From: NCEH01 sp043195095
Lineage (GTDB): Bacteria; Pseudomonadota; Alphaproteobacteria; Rhizobiales; Xanthobacteraceae
Reading direction: 5' to 3' (one strand)
Assembly (NCBI RefSeq): GCF_043195095.1
Contig: NZ_JBAFWN010000001.1
DNA length: 64,000 nucleotides
This document shows, piece after piece, positions 1 through 8,744 of this stretch (positions are counted from its first letter, which is position 1; each line of letters begins with the position of its first letter). The translations under genes were made by a program, and so were the position numbers. Below the pieces are notes generated by a model that saw only the letters and a program-made list of their open reading frames with translations, did no database searches and was not told the DNA's origin.

Positions 1-822
1 CAGCAGACGGCCCGGCTTGCGTGCGGCTTCCAGGATCGCCGCCTCGTCGAGCGGCTTGATGGTGGGCACATGCAGCACGCCGACATCGATGCGGTCGGTG
101 CGAAGGAGCTTGGCCGCCTCCAGCGCCCGCATGGTCATGAAGCCGGTGGACACCACCAGGACGTCGGCGCCGTCCTGCAACAGCTTGGCCTTGCCCAGCT
201 CGAAGCGGTAGCCGTACTCATCCAGCACCAGGGGCACGTTGCCGCGCGGCAGCCGCATGTAGACCGGCCCGCGATGCGCCGCGACGGCAGGCACCATCTG
301 CTCGATCTCGTGCGCGTCGCAGGGATCGACGATGGTGAGGTTCGGCATGCCGCGGAAGATCGCGATGTCCTCCGTCGCCTGGTGGCTCGGCCCGTAGCCC
401 GTGGAGAGGCCTGGCAGCGCGCAGGCGATCTTCACGTCGAGATCCTCCTCGGCGATGGCCATGCAGATGAAGTCATAGGCCCGGCGCGAGGCGAACACCG
501 CATAGGTGGTCGCGAACGGCATGAAGCCCTCGCGCGCGAAGCCCGCCGCGCTCGCCATCAGCAGCTGCTCGGCCATGCCCATCTGGTAGAAGCGGTCCGG
601 ATGCGCCTGGGCAAAGATGTGCAGGTCGGTATATTTGGCGAGATCCGCCGTGAGGCCGAGGATTTCCGGCCGGGTCTGAGCCAGCGCTGCGAGCGCGTGG
701 CCGAACGGGGCCGGCTTGGTGCGCTGGCCTTCCGAGGCGAGCGAGGCGATCATGGCCGAGGTGGTCAGCCGCTCTCCGGCCGATGCCGGCCGCACCGGCT
801 TCAGATACTTGTCGCGCTTCAT
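1..822 (-). CDS. Transketolase, C-terminal subunit (partial, 3' end outside window)
   Basis: This is the second half of a split, thiamine-diphosphate-dependent transketolase: the pyrimidine-binding domain followed by the start of the C-terminal domain. The ATG at 822 reads MKRDKYLKPV. The GMAEQ motif places the cofactor-activating Glu at residue 85, and the STGYGPSHQATEDIA stretch typical of the family follows. About 274 residues are present of a usual 310-320, so the last 40 or so are cut off by the window edge. Its start overlaps the stop of the N-terminal subunit by 4 bases (ATGA), so the two are translationally coupled and should form one enzyme. Which ketose or acceptor is used cannot be read from the sequence. 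Fold and pairing are secure. Confidence 0.9.
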   Translation of the reverse strand, partial: MKRDKYLKPVRPASAGERLTTSAMIASLASEGQRTKPAPFGHALAALAQTRPEILGLTADLAKYTDLHIFAQAHPDRFYQMGMAEQLLMASAAGFAREGFMPFATTYAVFASRRAYDFICMAIAEEDLDVKIACALPGLSTGYGPSHQATEDIAIFRGMPNLTIVDPCDAHEIEQMVPAVAAHRGPVYMRLPRGNVPLVLDEYGYRFELGKAKLLQDGADVLVVSTGFMTMRALEAAKLLRTDRIDVGVLHVPTIKPLDEAAILEAARKPGRLL

Positions 823-1658
823 GACGTCCTCCCCGCTTCGAGGGCCACGAAGGCCTGGGTCCATTCCTCGGGTTCCACCCGCAGGAAGTGATTGCGCTCG
901 CGCGCTTCGAGAAAGGGCACGCCCTTCGCCATCTTTGTGTCGCAGATCACCAGGCGCGGCTTCTTGATGTCGGTGTGGCGCGCCGTGTCGAACGCCGCCA
1001 CGAGCGCGGCGATGTCGTTGCCATCGACACGCTGGACGTGCCAGCCGAAGGCTTCGAACTTGGGGACCAGCGGCTCGAAATTGAGCACGCCGCGCGAAGG
1101 CCCGTCGGCCTGCATGTTGTTGACGTCGACGATGCCGATGAGGTTGTCGAGCGCATAGCTGCCGGCGGACATGGCCGCCTCCCATGTCGACCCCTCGTCC
1201 AGCTCTCCATCGGAAAACAGCGTGTAGACGAAGGACGCGGATTTCTTGTGCTTGAGGGCGAGGGCCATGCCGATGGCGATGGGCAGCCCGTGCCCGAGGG
1301 ACCCGCCCGTGATCTCCATGCCCGGCGTATAGGCCGCCATGCCCGACATGGGCAGGCGGCTGTCGTCCGTGCCGTAGGTGTCGAGCTCGTCTTCGGGTAG
1401 GATTCCGGCCTCGATCAGCGCCGCATAGAGCGCGATGGCGTAATGGCCGATGGAGAGCAGGAAGCGGTCGCGCTCTTCCCATTCCGGCTGGTCCGGCCGG
1501 TAGTCCATGGCGTGGAAATAGGCGACCGCGAGAACGTCCGCGATGCCGAGCGCCTGGGCGATATAGCCCTGGCCTTGCACCTCGCCCATGCGCAGGGCGT
1601 TGCGGCGGATGCGGTAGGCGCGCTCCGCGATCGGTATGTTGTGCCCGAGCTGGTTCAT
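819..1658 (-). CDS. Transketolase, N-terminal subunit
   Basis: This is the diphosphate-binding half of a two-subunit transketolase (279 residues). The TPP-magnesium motif runs from SDGE at 149-152 to VNN at 179-181, and a GGSLGHGL loop lies near 118-125. It is followed with a 4-base overlap by the C-terminal subunit. Split transketolases of this size often belong to catabolic clusters rather than the pentose phosphate cycle; sulfo-sugar and apulose-phosphate transketolases are known examples. No sugar kinase or isomerase lies nearby, so the substrate is unknown. The gene is divergent from a LysR gene across 251 bases, which suggests control by that regulator. A second split transketolase is found at 41.6-43.6 kb. 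Confidence 0.92.
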   Translation of the reverse strand: MNQLGHNIPIAERAYRIRRNALRMGEVQGQGYIAQALGIADVLAVAYFHAMDYRPDQPEWEERDRFLLSIGHYAIALYAALIEAGILPEDELDTYGTDDSRLPMSGMAAYTPGMEITGGSLGHGLPIAIGMALALKHKKSASFVYTLFSDGELDEGSTWEAAMSAGSYALDNLIGIVDVNNMQADGPSRGVLNFEPLVPKFEAFGWHVQRVDGNDIAALVAAFDTARHTDIKKPRLVICDTKMAKGVPFLEARERNHFLRVEPEEWTQAFVALEAGRTS

Positions 1659-1868
1659 GAAGGATCTCGTTCAGGAAAGCGGAAGCGGCCGCTCGACGGG
1701 GAGCGGACGCGGCTGCGCGATCAGGGCGCGTCAGTGCGATCGGAGCGGATGGTGGCGAAGCATGTGGTCCTCCCGGCACGCCCTGCTTGAGCAGGGTCGC
1801 TGCGCGGCTTTTCGGCCTGCGCTGATCGTTAGGGAAGAACGTGCGGTCTTTGCCGGTCGCCTTCAAAC

Positions 1869-1900
1869 GAATTATAAGGCCATATGTCTGAAAATAATTC
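1869..1900. promoter_or_regulatory. Inverted repeat, candidate LysR-type operator
   Basis: GAATTAT (1869-1875) and ATAATTC (1894-1900) form a perfect 7-base inverted repeat with an 18-base spacer. It ends 9 bases before the LysR start codon, in the gap shared with the divergent transketolase genes. LysR-type proteins usually bind such interrupted dyads in divergent promoters. Assignment to this LysR protein is inference. Confidence 0.4.
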
Positions 1901-1909
1901 AGGTGAAAG

Positions 1910-2806
1910 ATGCGGAAACTGCCGGCGCTGAAGGGGGTACGCGCTTTCGAGGCGGCGGCGCGCCTGGGTTCGATCCAGCAGGCCGCCGATGAATTGCGGG
2001 TGACCCCTTCGGCGGTGAGCCACCAGATCCGTTTCCTGGAGGACGAGATCGGGGCGCGCCTGTTTCACCGCGCGCACCGCTCCGTCATTCTCACCGATGT
2101 CGGCCGCCGCTATGCCGAGGAACTCGGCCAGGCGCTCTCCCAGATCGAGGCGGCGACCCGCAATGTCGGCCGCGAGGAGCACAGCGATATCCTGTCGATC
2201 CACGTGGTTCCGAGCCTCGCCGCCCAGTGGCTGATGCCGCGGATTTCACGCTTCAGCGAAGTCAGCGCCGAGATCGACGTGCGTCTGCACGCCTCCAACA
2301 ATCCCATCGACCTCGCATCCGGAACCATTGATCTCGCCATCCAGTACGGCACCGCTTTGCAGCAGAGCGGCACCGTGGTGGAGCCGTTTCCCCTCGAGAC
2401 CATTGTCGCGCTGTGCTCTCCCCGCCTGCTGGAGGGCCCGCATGCGCTGCGGACGCCGGCCGACCTCAGCCACCACCCGCTGATCCACTCGGAAGTCAAT
2501 CTCTTCGGCTGGCGCGAATGGCTGCGCCGCCATCCGGGGGTCGCGCTGAACCTCGATCGCGGGCCGCGCTTCGACCGCTCCTTCATGTCCATCAGCGCCG
2601 CCGTGGACGGGCGCGGCGTCTGCCTGGAGAGCCGTCTTCTGGTGGAGCGCGAACTCAAGAGTGGAAGCCTGGTCGCCCCATTCGGCTTCGAGGGGCCGCG
2701 CATGACCTGCCACTGCATGCTTTATCTGAAATCGAGGGCGAAGCTGCCGAAGATCGTCCAGTTCCGGCAATGGCTGTTCGACGCGCTCGCCGCCTCCGAA
2801 AGATAG
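1910..2806 (+). CDS. LysR-family transcriptional regulator (GcvA-like)
   Basis: This is a 298-residue DNA-binding regulator. An N-terminal winged helix-turn-helix lies at about residues 18-37 (GSIQQAADELRVTPSAVSHQ), then a linker helix and a periplasmic-binding-protein-like co-inducer domain. The opening KLPALKGVRAFEAAARLGS is typical of the GcvA subgroup. It is transcribed away from the split transketolase genes, the usual arrangement for a LysR protein and its target. The inverted repeat at 1869-1900 just before its start is a possible binding site. The inducer is unknown. The ATG at 1910 fits the domain start. Confidence 0.9.
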   Translation: MRKLPALKGVRAFEAAARLGSIQQAADELRVTPSAVSHQIRFLEDEIGARLFHRAHRSVILTDVGRRYAEELGQALSQIEAATRNVGREEHSDILSIHVVPSLAAQWLMPRISRFSEVSAEIDVRLHASNNPIDLASGTIDLAIQYGTALQQSGTVVEPFPLETIVALCSPRLLEGPHALRTPADLSHHPLIHSEVNLFGWREWLRRHPGVALNLDRGPRFDRSFMSISAAVDGRGVCLESRLLVERELKSGSLVAPFGFEGPRMTCHCMLYLKSRAKLPKIVQFRQWLFDALAASER

Positions 2807-2911
2807 GCGGGCATAAGGCACAGAAGAGAACGGGTGCGTCCGGGCGTGTCGCAGATCGTATGCGCTGCGATTTTCAGAAGGACACGTGCCGCGTGCCGTC
2901 CTCCTCTGCCT

Positions 2912-3643
2912 TCACCGTGCGTTCCGCTTGCTGGGGATCACGACTGCCCGGCGCTCCCGCATCTGTAGGACACGCAGCATGTTCTGCAGCGAGCGCTGCA
3001 CATGAAAGCGCGCCGCTTCTCCGCTTCGCTCGGGGTCACGGCTGCAGATGGCTTCCACGATCTGCCGGTGCTCGCTAAACCGGTCAATCCAGTGATCCAT
3101 CCAGCTCACTTCCAGCCAGATCACCAGTTGCAGCCGCTCATAGACCTGTTTCACCGCATCCAGCAGCGCCTGATTGCCGGTGGATTCGGCGATGATGACG
3201 TGGATGTGCAACCCGAGAGAGAATTCGGTCGCGATCTCTTCTTCCTTGTTCGCCACGCTTTCGAGCTTGGCGAGGCATTCGCGCAGACGGGCGAGATCCT
3301 CTTCCGAGGCCATCTCGGCGGCGACGCGGGCTGCGTGAACGTCCAAAGCCTCGCGCAGGCCAACCAGATCGCGAATGGCAGCGGAATCAAAGCTGACAAC
3401 GACATAGCCGCCCTGGGTGCGCTTGGTGACGAGCTTCTCCTGCGCCAGCCGGGACAGGGCGTGGCGCAGCGGCGTCCGGCTGACGCCGAGGCGCTGGGCC
3501 ATCTCGGCCTCTGCGAGCCGCTCTCCGGGGCGCAGCTCGCCCATGAGGATCATTGCCTTCAGGTCCTCGTAGGTCTGCTCGCCCAGTGTGGGCGTCGGAT
3601 CGGCATCGAAAGATTCGCCGCTTTCGGTCGCGTCATCCGCCAT
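2912..3643 (-). CDS. GntR-family (FCD domain) transcriptional regulator
   Basis: The protein is a winged-helix repressor or activator of 243 residues with a C-terminal all-helical FCD ligand-binding domain. The HTH region contains ERLAEAEMAQRLGVSRTPLR, followed by helical FCD segments. The start was placed at the ATG at 3643 (MADDATESGE); the frame is open further upstream, but that part lacks domain character. The gene lies 217 bases beyond the aldehyde dehydrogenase, on the same strand. A dyad, GTATCC-N6-GGATAC, lies 76-93 bases upstream of the start. A close match sits inside the predicted TRAP operon promoter, so this regulator probably controls both. Confidence 0.85.
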   Translation of the reverse strand: MADDATESGESFDADPTPTLGEQTYEDLKAMILMGELRPGERLAEAEMAQRLGVSRTPLRHALSRLAQEKLVTKRTQGGYVVVSFDSAAIRDLVGLREALDVHAARVAAEMASEEDLARLRECLAKLESVANKEEEIATEFSLGLHIHVIIAESTGNQALLDAVKQVYERLQLVIWLEVSWMDHWIDRFSEHRQIVEAICSRDPERSGEAARFHVQRSLQNMLRVLQMRERRAVVIPSKRNAR

Positions 3644-3718
3644 CGTGTCGATTGTCCCTTGCCTTGTCCCAGATCGTTCACAGACTGGCGGGGCGCCAGA
3701 GTGCTCAGGGGCCCTCTC

Positions 3719-3736
3719 GTATCCCGTGCTGGATAC
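3719..3736. promoter_or_regulatory. Dyad operator candidate GTATCC-N6-GGATAC
   Basis: This is a perfect 6+6 inverted repeat. The arms extend to 9 bases with one mismatch when flanks are included (CTTGTATCC / GGATACGAG). It lies upstream of the GntR gene that starts at 3643. The same motif with one mismatch occurs at 12511-12528 in the TRAP operon promoter region. Confidence 0.55.
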
Positions 3737-3860
3737 AAGAAATGCGCCGGTTCTGGAAGACGGCCAAAAAATGCTTCGCTCAGCCAAGGGCGGCATGAAC
3801 GCCCCTGGCTGCGCGCGCAGATGCATCGGCCGGAAGGACGACCTCAAAGCATAGCGGATC

Positions 3861-5363
3861 CTAAGCCTTGATCACGAAGGGATCCTGGATCTCTTCGCTC
3901 AATTCGCACCATACGCTCTTGGTCTGCAGATATTGCTGGATCGCCCCAATGCCGTTCTGGTGGCCGAGGCCGCTGTCCTTGTGACCGCCGAAGGGGGAGT
4001 TGAAGGCCATCGCGCGGTAGGTGTTGATCCAGACCGTGCCCGCCTGCAGGCGCCGCGCCATGAGGTGCGCCCGCCGCAAGTCCCGCGTCCACACGCCGGA
4101 AGCAAGTCCGAACGGGGTATCGTTCGCCGCCTGGAGCACCTCGGCTTCGTCGTCGAACGGGATGACGGCCAGCACCGGCCCGAACACTTCCTGGCGCACC
4201 AGGCAATTGGATGCATCCACATTGTGCAGGATGGTGGGCGAGAAGAAATAGCCGTCGGGAAATTCCGCCACGCTGGCGCGGGCGCCGCCGAACAGGATCT
4301 CCGCCCCGTCCGCCACCGCCTGCCGCACCATGCTCTCGTCCTTGGCGAGCTGGGTGGATGTGGCGACCGGGCCCATCTGGGTCTCGGCCTTCATCGGGTC
4401 GCCGAGCACAATGCCGCTGGCCCGTCCCACCAGCCGCTCCACGAAGCGGTCGTAGATGGGTCGCTGGATATAGGCGCGGGAACCGGCCACGCAGGTCTGT
4501 CCGGCGGCAGCGAAGATGCCCGCGAGGACCCCGGCTTCCGCCCGGTCCAGGTCGGCATCCGCGAACACGATGTTCGGGCTCTTTCCGCCCAGTTCGAGAA
4601 TGGAGCTCACCAGCCGCTTGCCGGCCGCCGACGCGATGGCCCGCCCGCCGGCATCGCCGCCGGTGAAATTGATCTTGGCCACCTTCGGGTGATCCACCAG
4701 CGCTTCGCCGGTTCCCCGCAGCCCCGTGACCACATTGACGACGCCCGGCGGAATGCCGGCTTCCACCGCGAGCCGCGCCAGCTCGATCGCCGATGCCGAC
4801 GTCACCTCGGACGGCTTGATCACCACGGTATTGCCCGCCGCGAGTGCGGGCGCGAGCGCCATGATGGTCAGGAAGGTGGGCGAGTTCCACGGCACGATCA
4901 CCGCCACCACGCCGAGGGGCTCGCGCAGCGTGTAGTTGAAGACGCTGGTGCGATCGAGCGGGATGACCGTGCCTTCGACTTTGTCGGCGAGGCCGCCGAA
5001 ATAATAGAGCCAGTCCTGCACGATCGTGGCCTGCGTGCGCATCTCGCTGTAGAGCTTGCCGTTCTGGGCCGTCTCCATGGCGGCGATGCGCTCGGCATGC
5101 TCGGCGATCCTGTCGCCCCACTTCATCAGCAGGCGCCCGCGCCGGGTGGGCGAGAGCGCACCCCACGGCCCTGAGAATGCGGCGGAGGCGGCGTTCACCG
5201 CCGCATCCACGTCGTGCGCGGAGGAATCCGCGAACGTGCCCCAGGGCTTTCCGGTGGTCGGGTTGAAGGAGACGAAGGTGCGGCCATCCGCCGACTGCGC
5301 CTCCTTGCCCGCGATGAAATTGCCGTAGGTGTTCCGCGCGTCGGGCACGAGGGGGGCGTTCAT
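3861..5363 (-). CDS. NAD(P)-dependent aldehyde dehydrogenase
   Basis: This 500-residue cytosolic enzyme oxidises an aldehyde to a carboxylic acid. All catalytic features are visible: Asn160 in VPWNSP, Glu257 in LELGGKSP, and the nucleophile Cys291 in GQTCVAGSR. Length is normal for the betaine/phenylacetaldehyde-type branch. It is the last gene of the TRAP-transporter operon, 40 bases after the HMG-CoA-lyase-like gene. An alcohol dehydrogenase two genes upstream makes a two-step alcohol-to-acid oxidation likely. The exact aldehyde is unknown; mevaldate is one possibility raised by the neighbouring lyase. Confidence 0.93.
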   Translation of the reverse strand: MNAPLVPDARNTYGNFIAGKEAQSADGRTFVSFNPTTGKPWGTFADSSAHDVDAAVNAASAAFSGPWGALSPTRRGRLLMKWGDRIAEHAERIAAMETAQNGKLYSEMRTQATIVQDWLYYFGGLADKVEGTVIPLDRTSVFNYTLREPLGVVAVIVPWNSPTFLTIMALAPALAAGNTVVIKPSEVTSASAIELARLAVEAGIPPGVVNVVTGLRGTGEALVDHPKVAKINFTGGDAGGRAIASAAGKRLVSSILELGGKSPNIVFADADLDRAEAGVLAGIFAAAGQTCVAGSRAYIQRPIYDRFVERLVGRASGIVLGDPMKAETQMGPVATSTQLAKDESMVRQAVADGAEILFGGARASVAEFPDGYFFSPTILHNVDASNCLVRQEVFGPVLAVIPFDDEAEVLQAANDTPFGLASGVWTRDLRRAHLMARRLQAGTVWINTYRAMAFNSPFGGHKDSGLGHQNGIGAIQQYLQTKSVWCELSEEIQDPFVIKA

Positions 5364-5403
5364 GTCTGATACTCCAGAGCAAGGGTGTTCGACGGCCGCC
5401 TGT

Positions 5404-6324
5404 TCAGGCGACCGCTGCGGCGCAGCCGCGTTGCGCGACGCGCCAGACCGAACTGTCGAGCGGCTGGCCCCGCCAGTCCTCCAGCATCCGGTCGGCCGTC
5501 ATGAGGGCTGAGATGTCGATGCCGGTTGCGATGTCCATTTCCGAGAGCATGGAGACCACATCCTCCGTCGCCACGTTGCCGGTGGCGCCCGGCGCATAGG
5601 GACAGCCGCCGAGGCCGCCCGCAGCGGTATCAAAACGGGTGATGCCGGCCTCCAGCCCCGCCAGGATGTTGGCCAGCGCGCAGCCGCGCGTGTTGTGGAG
5701 ATGAAGCTCGAAAACCACGTCGGGAAAGCGCTCGATCAATTGGCGCGAGAGGTCGTAGACCTGCAGCGGATTGGCGACGCCGATCGTGTCGCAAAGACCG
5801 ATACGGTCGCACCCGCCCTCCACCAGCCGTTCGACGATGGCATGGATGCGCGCCGGGTCGACCTTGCCCTCGAACGGGCAGCCGAACACGGTGGAGAGCG
5901 AAATGCGACGGCGCAGCCCCTGCGTCGCCGCATGGGCGTGCAATTCCAGCGTTTCCACCAGCGAAGCCTCGGTGGAGCGGTTGAGATTGCGCTGGTTGTG
6001 GCCATCGGTGGCGGAGAAGACGAAGGTGACGCCGCCGACGCCTGCCTGCTGCGCGCGCTCCAGCCCGCGCCGGTTCGGCACCAACGCGAAGCTCTCAACG
6101 TTCAGATGGCGGGTCGCCGCCACCACTTCCTGGGCATCCGCCAGATTGGGAATCCAACGCGGATGAGTGAAGGAGGTGACCTCGATTTCCCGGATGCCGG
6201 AGGCCGCCAATTGCTCGATCAGCCGCACCTTTTCGGCGGTGGGCATGAAGCGGGCTTCGTTCTGCAAGCCGTCGCGCGGGCCGACTTCGGTGATCTGCAC
6301 CATTGAGGGGAGCTTCATCATCAT
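5404..6324 (-). CDS. Hydroxymethylglutaryl-CoA lyase family enzyme
   Basis: The protein is an aldolase-type TIM-barrel lyase of 306 residues that would cleave HMG-CoA, or a close analogue, into acetyl-CoA and acetoacetate or another keto acid. The family motif EVGPRDGLQNE contains Arg17-Asp18. The metal ligands are in ELHLHN (His208, His210), and the catalytic Cys241 is in GGLGGCPYAPGATGN. Three ATG codons in a row open the gene (6324, 6321, 6318). The Shine-Dalgarno GGAGG is best spaced for the third, while the first overlaps the preceding dehydrogenase stop (ATGA). It follows a CoA-transferase and a dehydrogenase in one operon, consistent with cleavage of an acyl-CoA made in two earlier steps. 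Confidence 0.88.
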   Translation of the reverse strand: MMMKLPSMVQITEVGPRDGLQNEARFMPTAEKVRLIEQLAASGIREIEVTSFTHPRWIPNLADAQEVVAATRHLNVESFALVPNRRGLERAQQAGVGGVTFVFSATDGHNQRNLNRSTEASLVETLELHAHAATQGLRRRISLSTVFGCPFEGKVDPARIHAIVERLVEGGCDRIGLCDTIGVANPLQVYDLSRQLIERFPDVVFELHLHNTRGCALANILAGLEAGITRFDTAAGGLGGCPYAPGATGNVATEDVVSMLSEMDIATGIDISALMTADRMLEDWRGQPLDSSVWRVAQRGCAAAVA

Positions 6325-7484
6325 GCCTCCGGCAAGAAGGCGCGGTCGAGGATGTCCATCAGGCCCGCATAGGTGACGTCGCGCGGGTTGGGGCGGGTCT
6401 GGCGGAAATTGGTCATGCCGTCACGCGCGAGTGCGTCCATGGCGCTGCGCGGCACCTCCAGATCGTCCAGATGTACCGGAATGCCGATGTCGCGCGAGAG
6501 GCTTTCCACCGCCGCGATTGCCCGCTCCGCAGCTGCGCGCAGCGGCAGGCCTTCCACGGGTTCGCCCAATGCGATCGCGATGTCGCGATAGCGCGGCAGG
6601 GCGGCGACCAGATTCCACCGCATCACATGGGGCAGCAGCACAGCATTCGCGATGCCGTGGGCGATGTTGAACTGCCCGCCCAGCGGCATGGCGAGGCCGT
6701 GCACCATGCCGGTGGCGGCGCTGCCGAACGCGAGGCCGGCATAGAGGCTGGCGCTCAGCATGGCTTCGCGCGCCGCGATGTTCTGGCCGTAAAAGACCGC
6801 GGTGCGCAGGTTCTCGCCGATCATCCGGATCGCCTTCAGGGCGAAGTCGTCAGTCAACGGCTGGGCGAAGCGGGAGACATAGGCTTCGATGGCGTGGGTC
6901 AGCGCATCCATGCCGGTGGCGGCGGTGGTGAAGGCCGGCAGGCCGAGGGTCAATTCGGGATCCAGGATCGCGGTATCGGCCAACAGGTGCCGGCTGACGA
7001 TGCCCTTCTTGGTGTGCTGCGCCTTCAGGCTGAGCACGGCAACGTTGGTCACCTCGCTGCCGGTGCCGGCGGTGGTGGGAATGAGGATCTTCGGGACGCC
7101 GGGGTTCACCACCTTGTCGATGCCGAGATAGGCTTCCACATCGCCGGGATTGTTGACCATCACGGCCGCACACTTGGCGGTGTCGAGCGCGCTGCCACCG
7201 CCGAGGCCGATGATGAGATCGCATCTGGAGGCGCGGACGCGCTCGGCACACACGATCACCGTCTCGATGCTCGGGTCCGGTTCCACGTCCGCGAACACCT
7301 CGATCTCGCGGCCCTGGAGCAGGTTCAGAACCCGTTCGGCGATGCCCGCCTTCACGAGGCCGGGGTCCGTTACAAGCATGATCTTCCGGCTGCCGAGGCG
7401 ATCCACCTCGTCAGCCAATTGGTTGAGCGAACCGCACCCCTGGATCAGTCTCTGGATGGCGGTGAAGACGGCGATGTCGGACAT
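6321..7484 (-). CDS. Iron-containing alcohol dehydrogenase
   Basis: This is a 387-residue group III (Fe-dependent) NAD(P) alcohol dehydrogenase. The nucleotide-binding GGGSALDTAK is at 95-104. The four canonical metal ligands can be aligned as Asp193, His197, His262 and His276, the last in the FNIAHG motif. It lies 48 bases after the CaiB-type CoA-transferase and overlaps the next gene by 4 bases. Its role is probably oxidation of a primary alcohol, or reduction of an aldehyde, in the pathway fed by the TRAP transporter. The paired aldehyde dehydrogenase favours oxidation. Close families include 4-hydroxybutyrate and lactaldehyde dehydrogenases, so the substrate is open. Confidence 0.92.
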   Translation of the reverse strand: MSDIAVFTAIQRLIQGCGSLNQLADEVDRLGSRKIMLVTDPGLVKAGIAERVLNLLQGREIEVFADVEPDPSIETVIVCAERVRASRCDLIIGLGGGSALDTAKCAAVMVNNPGDVEAYLGIDKVVNPGVPKILIPTTAGTGSEVTNVAVLSLKAQHTKKGIVSRHLLADTAILDPELTLGLPAFTTAATGMDALTHAIEAYVSRFAQPLTDDFALKAIRMIGENLRTAVFYGQNIAAREAMLSASLYAGLAFGSAATGMVHGLAMPLGGQFNIAHGIANAVLLPHVMRWNLVAALPRYRDIAIALGEPVEGLPLRAAAERAIAAVESLSRDIGIPVHLDDLEVPRSAMDALARDGMTNFRQTRPNPRDVTYAGLMDILDRAFLPEA

Positions 7485-7532
7485 GATGTTGTTCCGGATG
7501 ACGGGTAGGAGAAGTCTTGGGCGCGGCGGGGT

Positions 7533-8744
7533 TCACACCACACCGTCGGCTTTGAGTTGGGCGATCGCCTCCGGGCTCAGGCCCAGGCGCTCGCGCAGGA
7601 TGTCCTCGGTGTGGAAGCCGAGCGAGGGACCCGCCCAGCGCACTGCACCGGGGGTCTCCGACAGGCGCGGAGCCACCCCTTGCATGGTGAGGAGGCCATA
7701 TTCCGCGCTCTCCACATCCACCACCGCACCGCGTTCGCGGAAATGCGGATCGGCCATGATGCCGGCCGCATCGTTCAGCGGACCGGACGGGACATCGTGC
7801 GTCTTGAGGATGGAGAGCAGTTCCGCGAGCGTCAGGGTGCGCGTCCAGTCGGCGACGATCTCGTCCAGCTCCTGCTGGTTTGCGCCGCGGGCGCGATGGC
7901 TGACGTAGCGGGGATCCGTGGCGAGCTGCGGCGCGCCCATGGCCTGCGTCAACCGCGCAAAGATTGCGTCCCCGTTGCCGCCGATGAGAACCCATTGGCC
8001 ATCCGACGTGGGATAAAGATTGGAAGGCGCGATGCCCGGCAGCGTCGTACCCGTGCGCTGGCGCAAGGAGCCGGTGGCGCTGTATTCGGACAGGACGCTC
8101 TCCAGCACGGCGAGCACGCTGTCGGTGATGCCGACATCCACGACTTGTCCCTTGCCGCTGCGGTGGCGCGCCTCCAGCGCCGCCGTCACGCCGAGCGCAG
8201 CGAACACGCCCGCCAGAGAGTCGCCGATCGACAGCCCGGCGCGCGGGGGTGGCCGGTCGGCGAAGCCGGCGAGGATCCGCAAGCCCCCCATCGCCTCGGC
8301 GATGGCGCCGAAGCCCACGTTGCGATTGTAGGGACCGGTCTGGCCGAAGCCGGAGACCCGGGCGATGATGAGGCCGGGATTGGTTTTCTGCAGGTCGTCG
8401 GGACCCATGCCCCAGCGCTCCAGCGTGCCGGGGCGGAAATTCTCCACCAGCACATCGGCGTCCTGGATGAGCGTGCGCGCGATCTCCTGGCCGCGCGGAT
8501 CGCGCAGGTCCAGCGTCACGCTGCGCTTGTTGCGGGCGATCACCGGCCACCAGAGCGACTTGCCGTCCAGCTGGGCGACGCCCCACTGGCGCATCACGTC
8601 GCCCACCTTGGGCGGCTCAATCTTCACCACGTCGGCGCCGAGATCCCCGAGCAATTGTCCGCAGAACGGTCCGGCAATGAACGAGCCCATTTCTATGACG
8701 CGGATGCCGGTCAACGCGCTCTGATTTTCGGATTGAGTCATCAT
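7533..8744 (-). CDS. CaiB/BaiF (class III) CoA-transferase
   Basis: The enzyme is a 403-residue family III CoA-transferase that moves CoA from a donor thioester onto a carboxylic acid. ADVVKIEPP in the N-terminal third, SVTLDLRDPRGQE and VSGFGQTGPY are family hallmarks. The chosen start, ATG at 8744 (MMTQSENQSALTG), overlaps the stop of the GntR gene by 4 bases; the frame stays open upstream but shows no homology there. Context places it between transport (TRAP) and HMG-CoA-lyase-like cleavage, so it probably activates the imported or oxidised acid. The CoA donor is not evident. Confidence 0.92.
   Translation of the reverse strand: MMTQSENQSALTGIRVIEMGSFIAGPFCGQLLGDLGADVVKIEPPKVGDVMRQWGVAQLDGKSLWWPVIARNKRSVTLDLRDPRGQEIARTLIQDADVLVENFRPGTLERWGMGPDDLQKTNPGLIIARVSGFGQTGPYNRNVGFGAIAEAMGGLRILAGFADRPPPRAGLSIGDSLAGVFAALGVTAALEARHRSGKGQVVDVGITDSVLAVLESVLSEYSATGSLRQRTGTTLPGIAPSNLYPTSDGQWVLIGGNGDAIFARLTQAMGAPQLATDPRYVSHRARGANQQELDEIVADWTRTLTLAELLSILKTHDVPSGPLNDAAGIMADPHFRERGAVVDVESAEYGLLTMQGVAPRLSETPGAVRWAGPSLGFHTEDILRERLGLSPEAIAQLKADGVV

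Noticed and set aside
3844..5382. 512-codon frame overlapping the aldehyde dehydrogenase in another frame
   Set aside because: It is an out-of-frame shadow in high-GC DNA; the 500-residue frame has all catalytic motifs.
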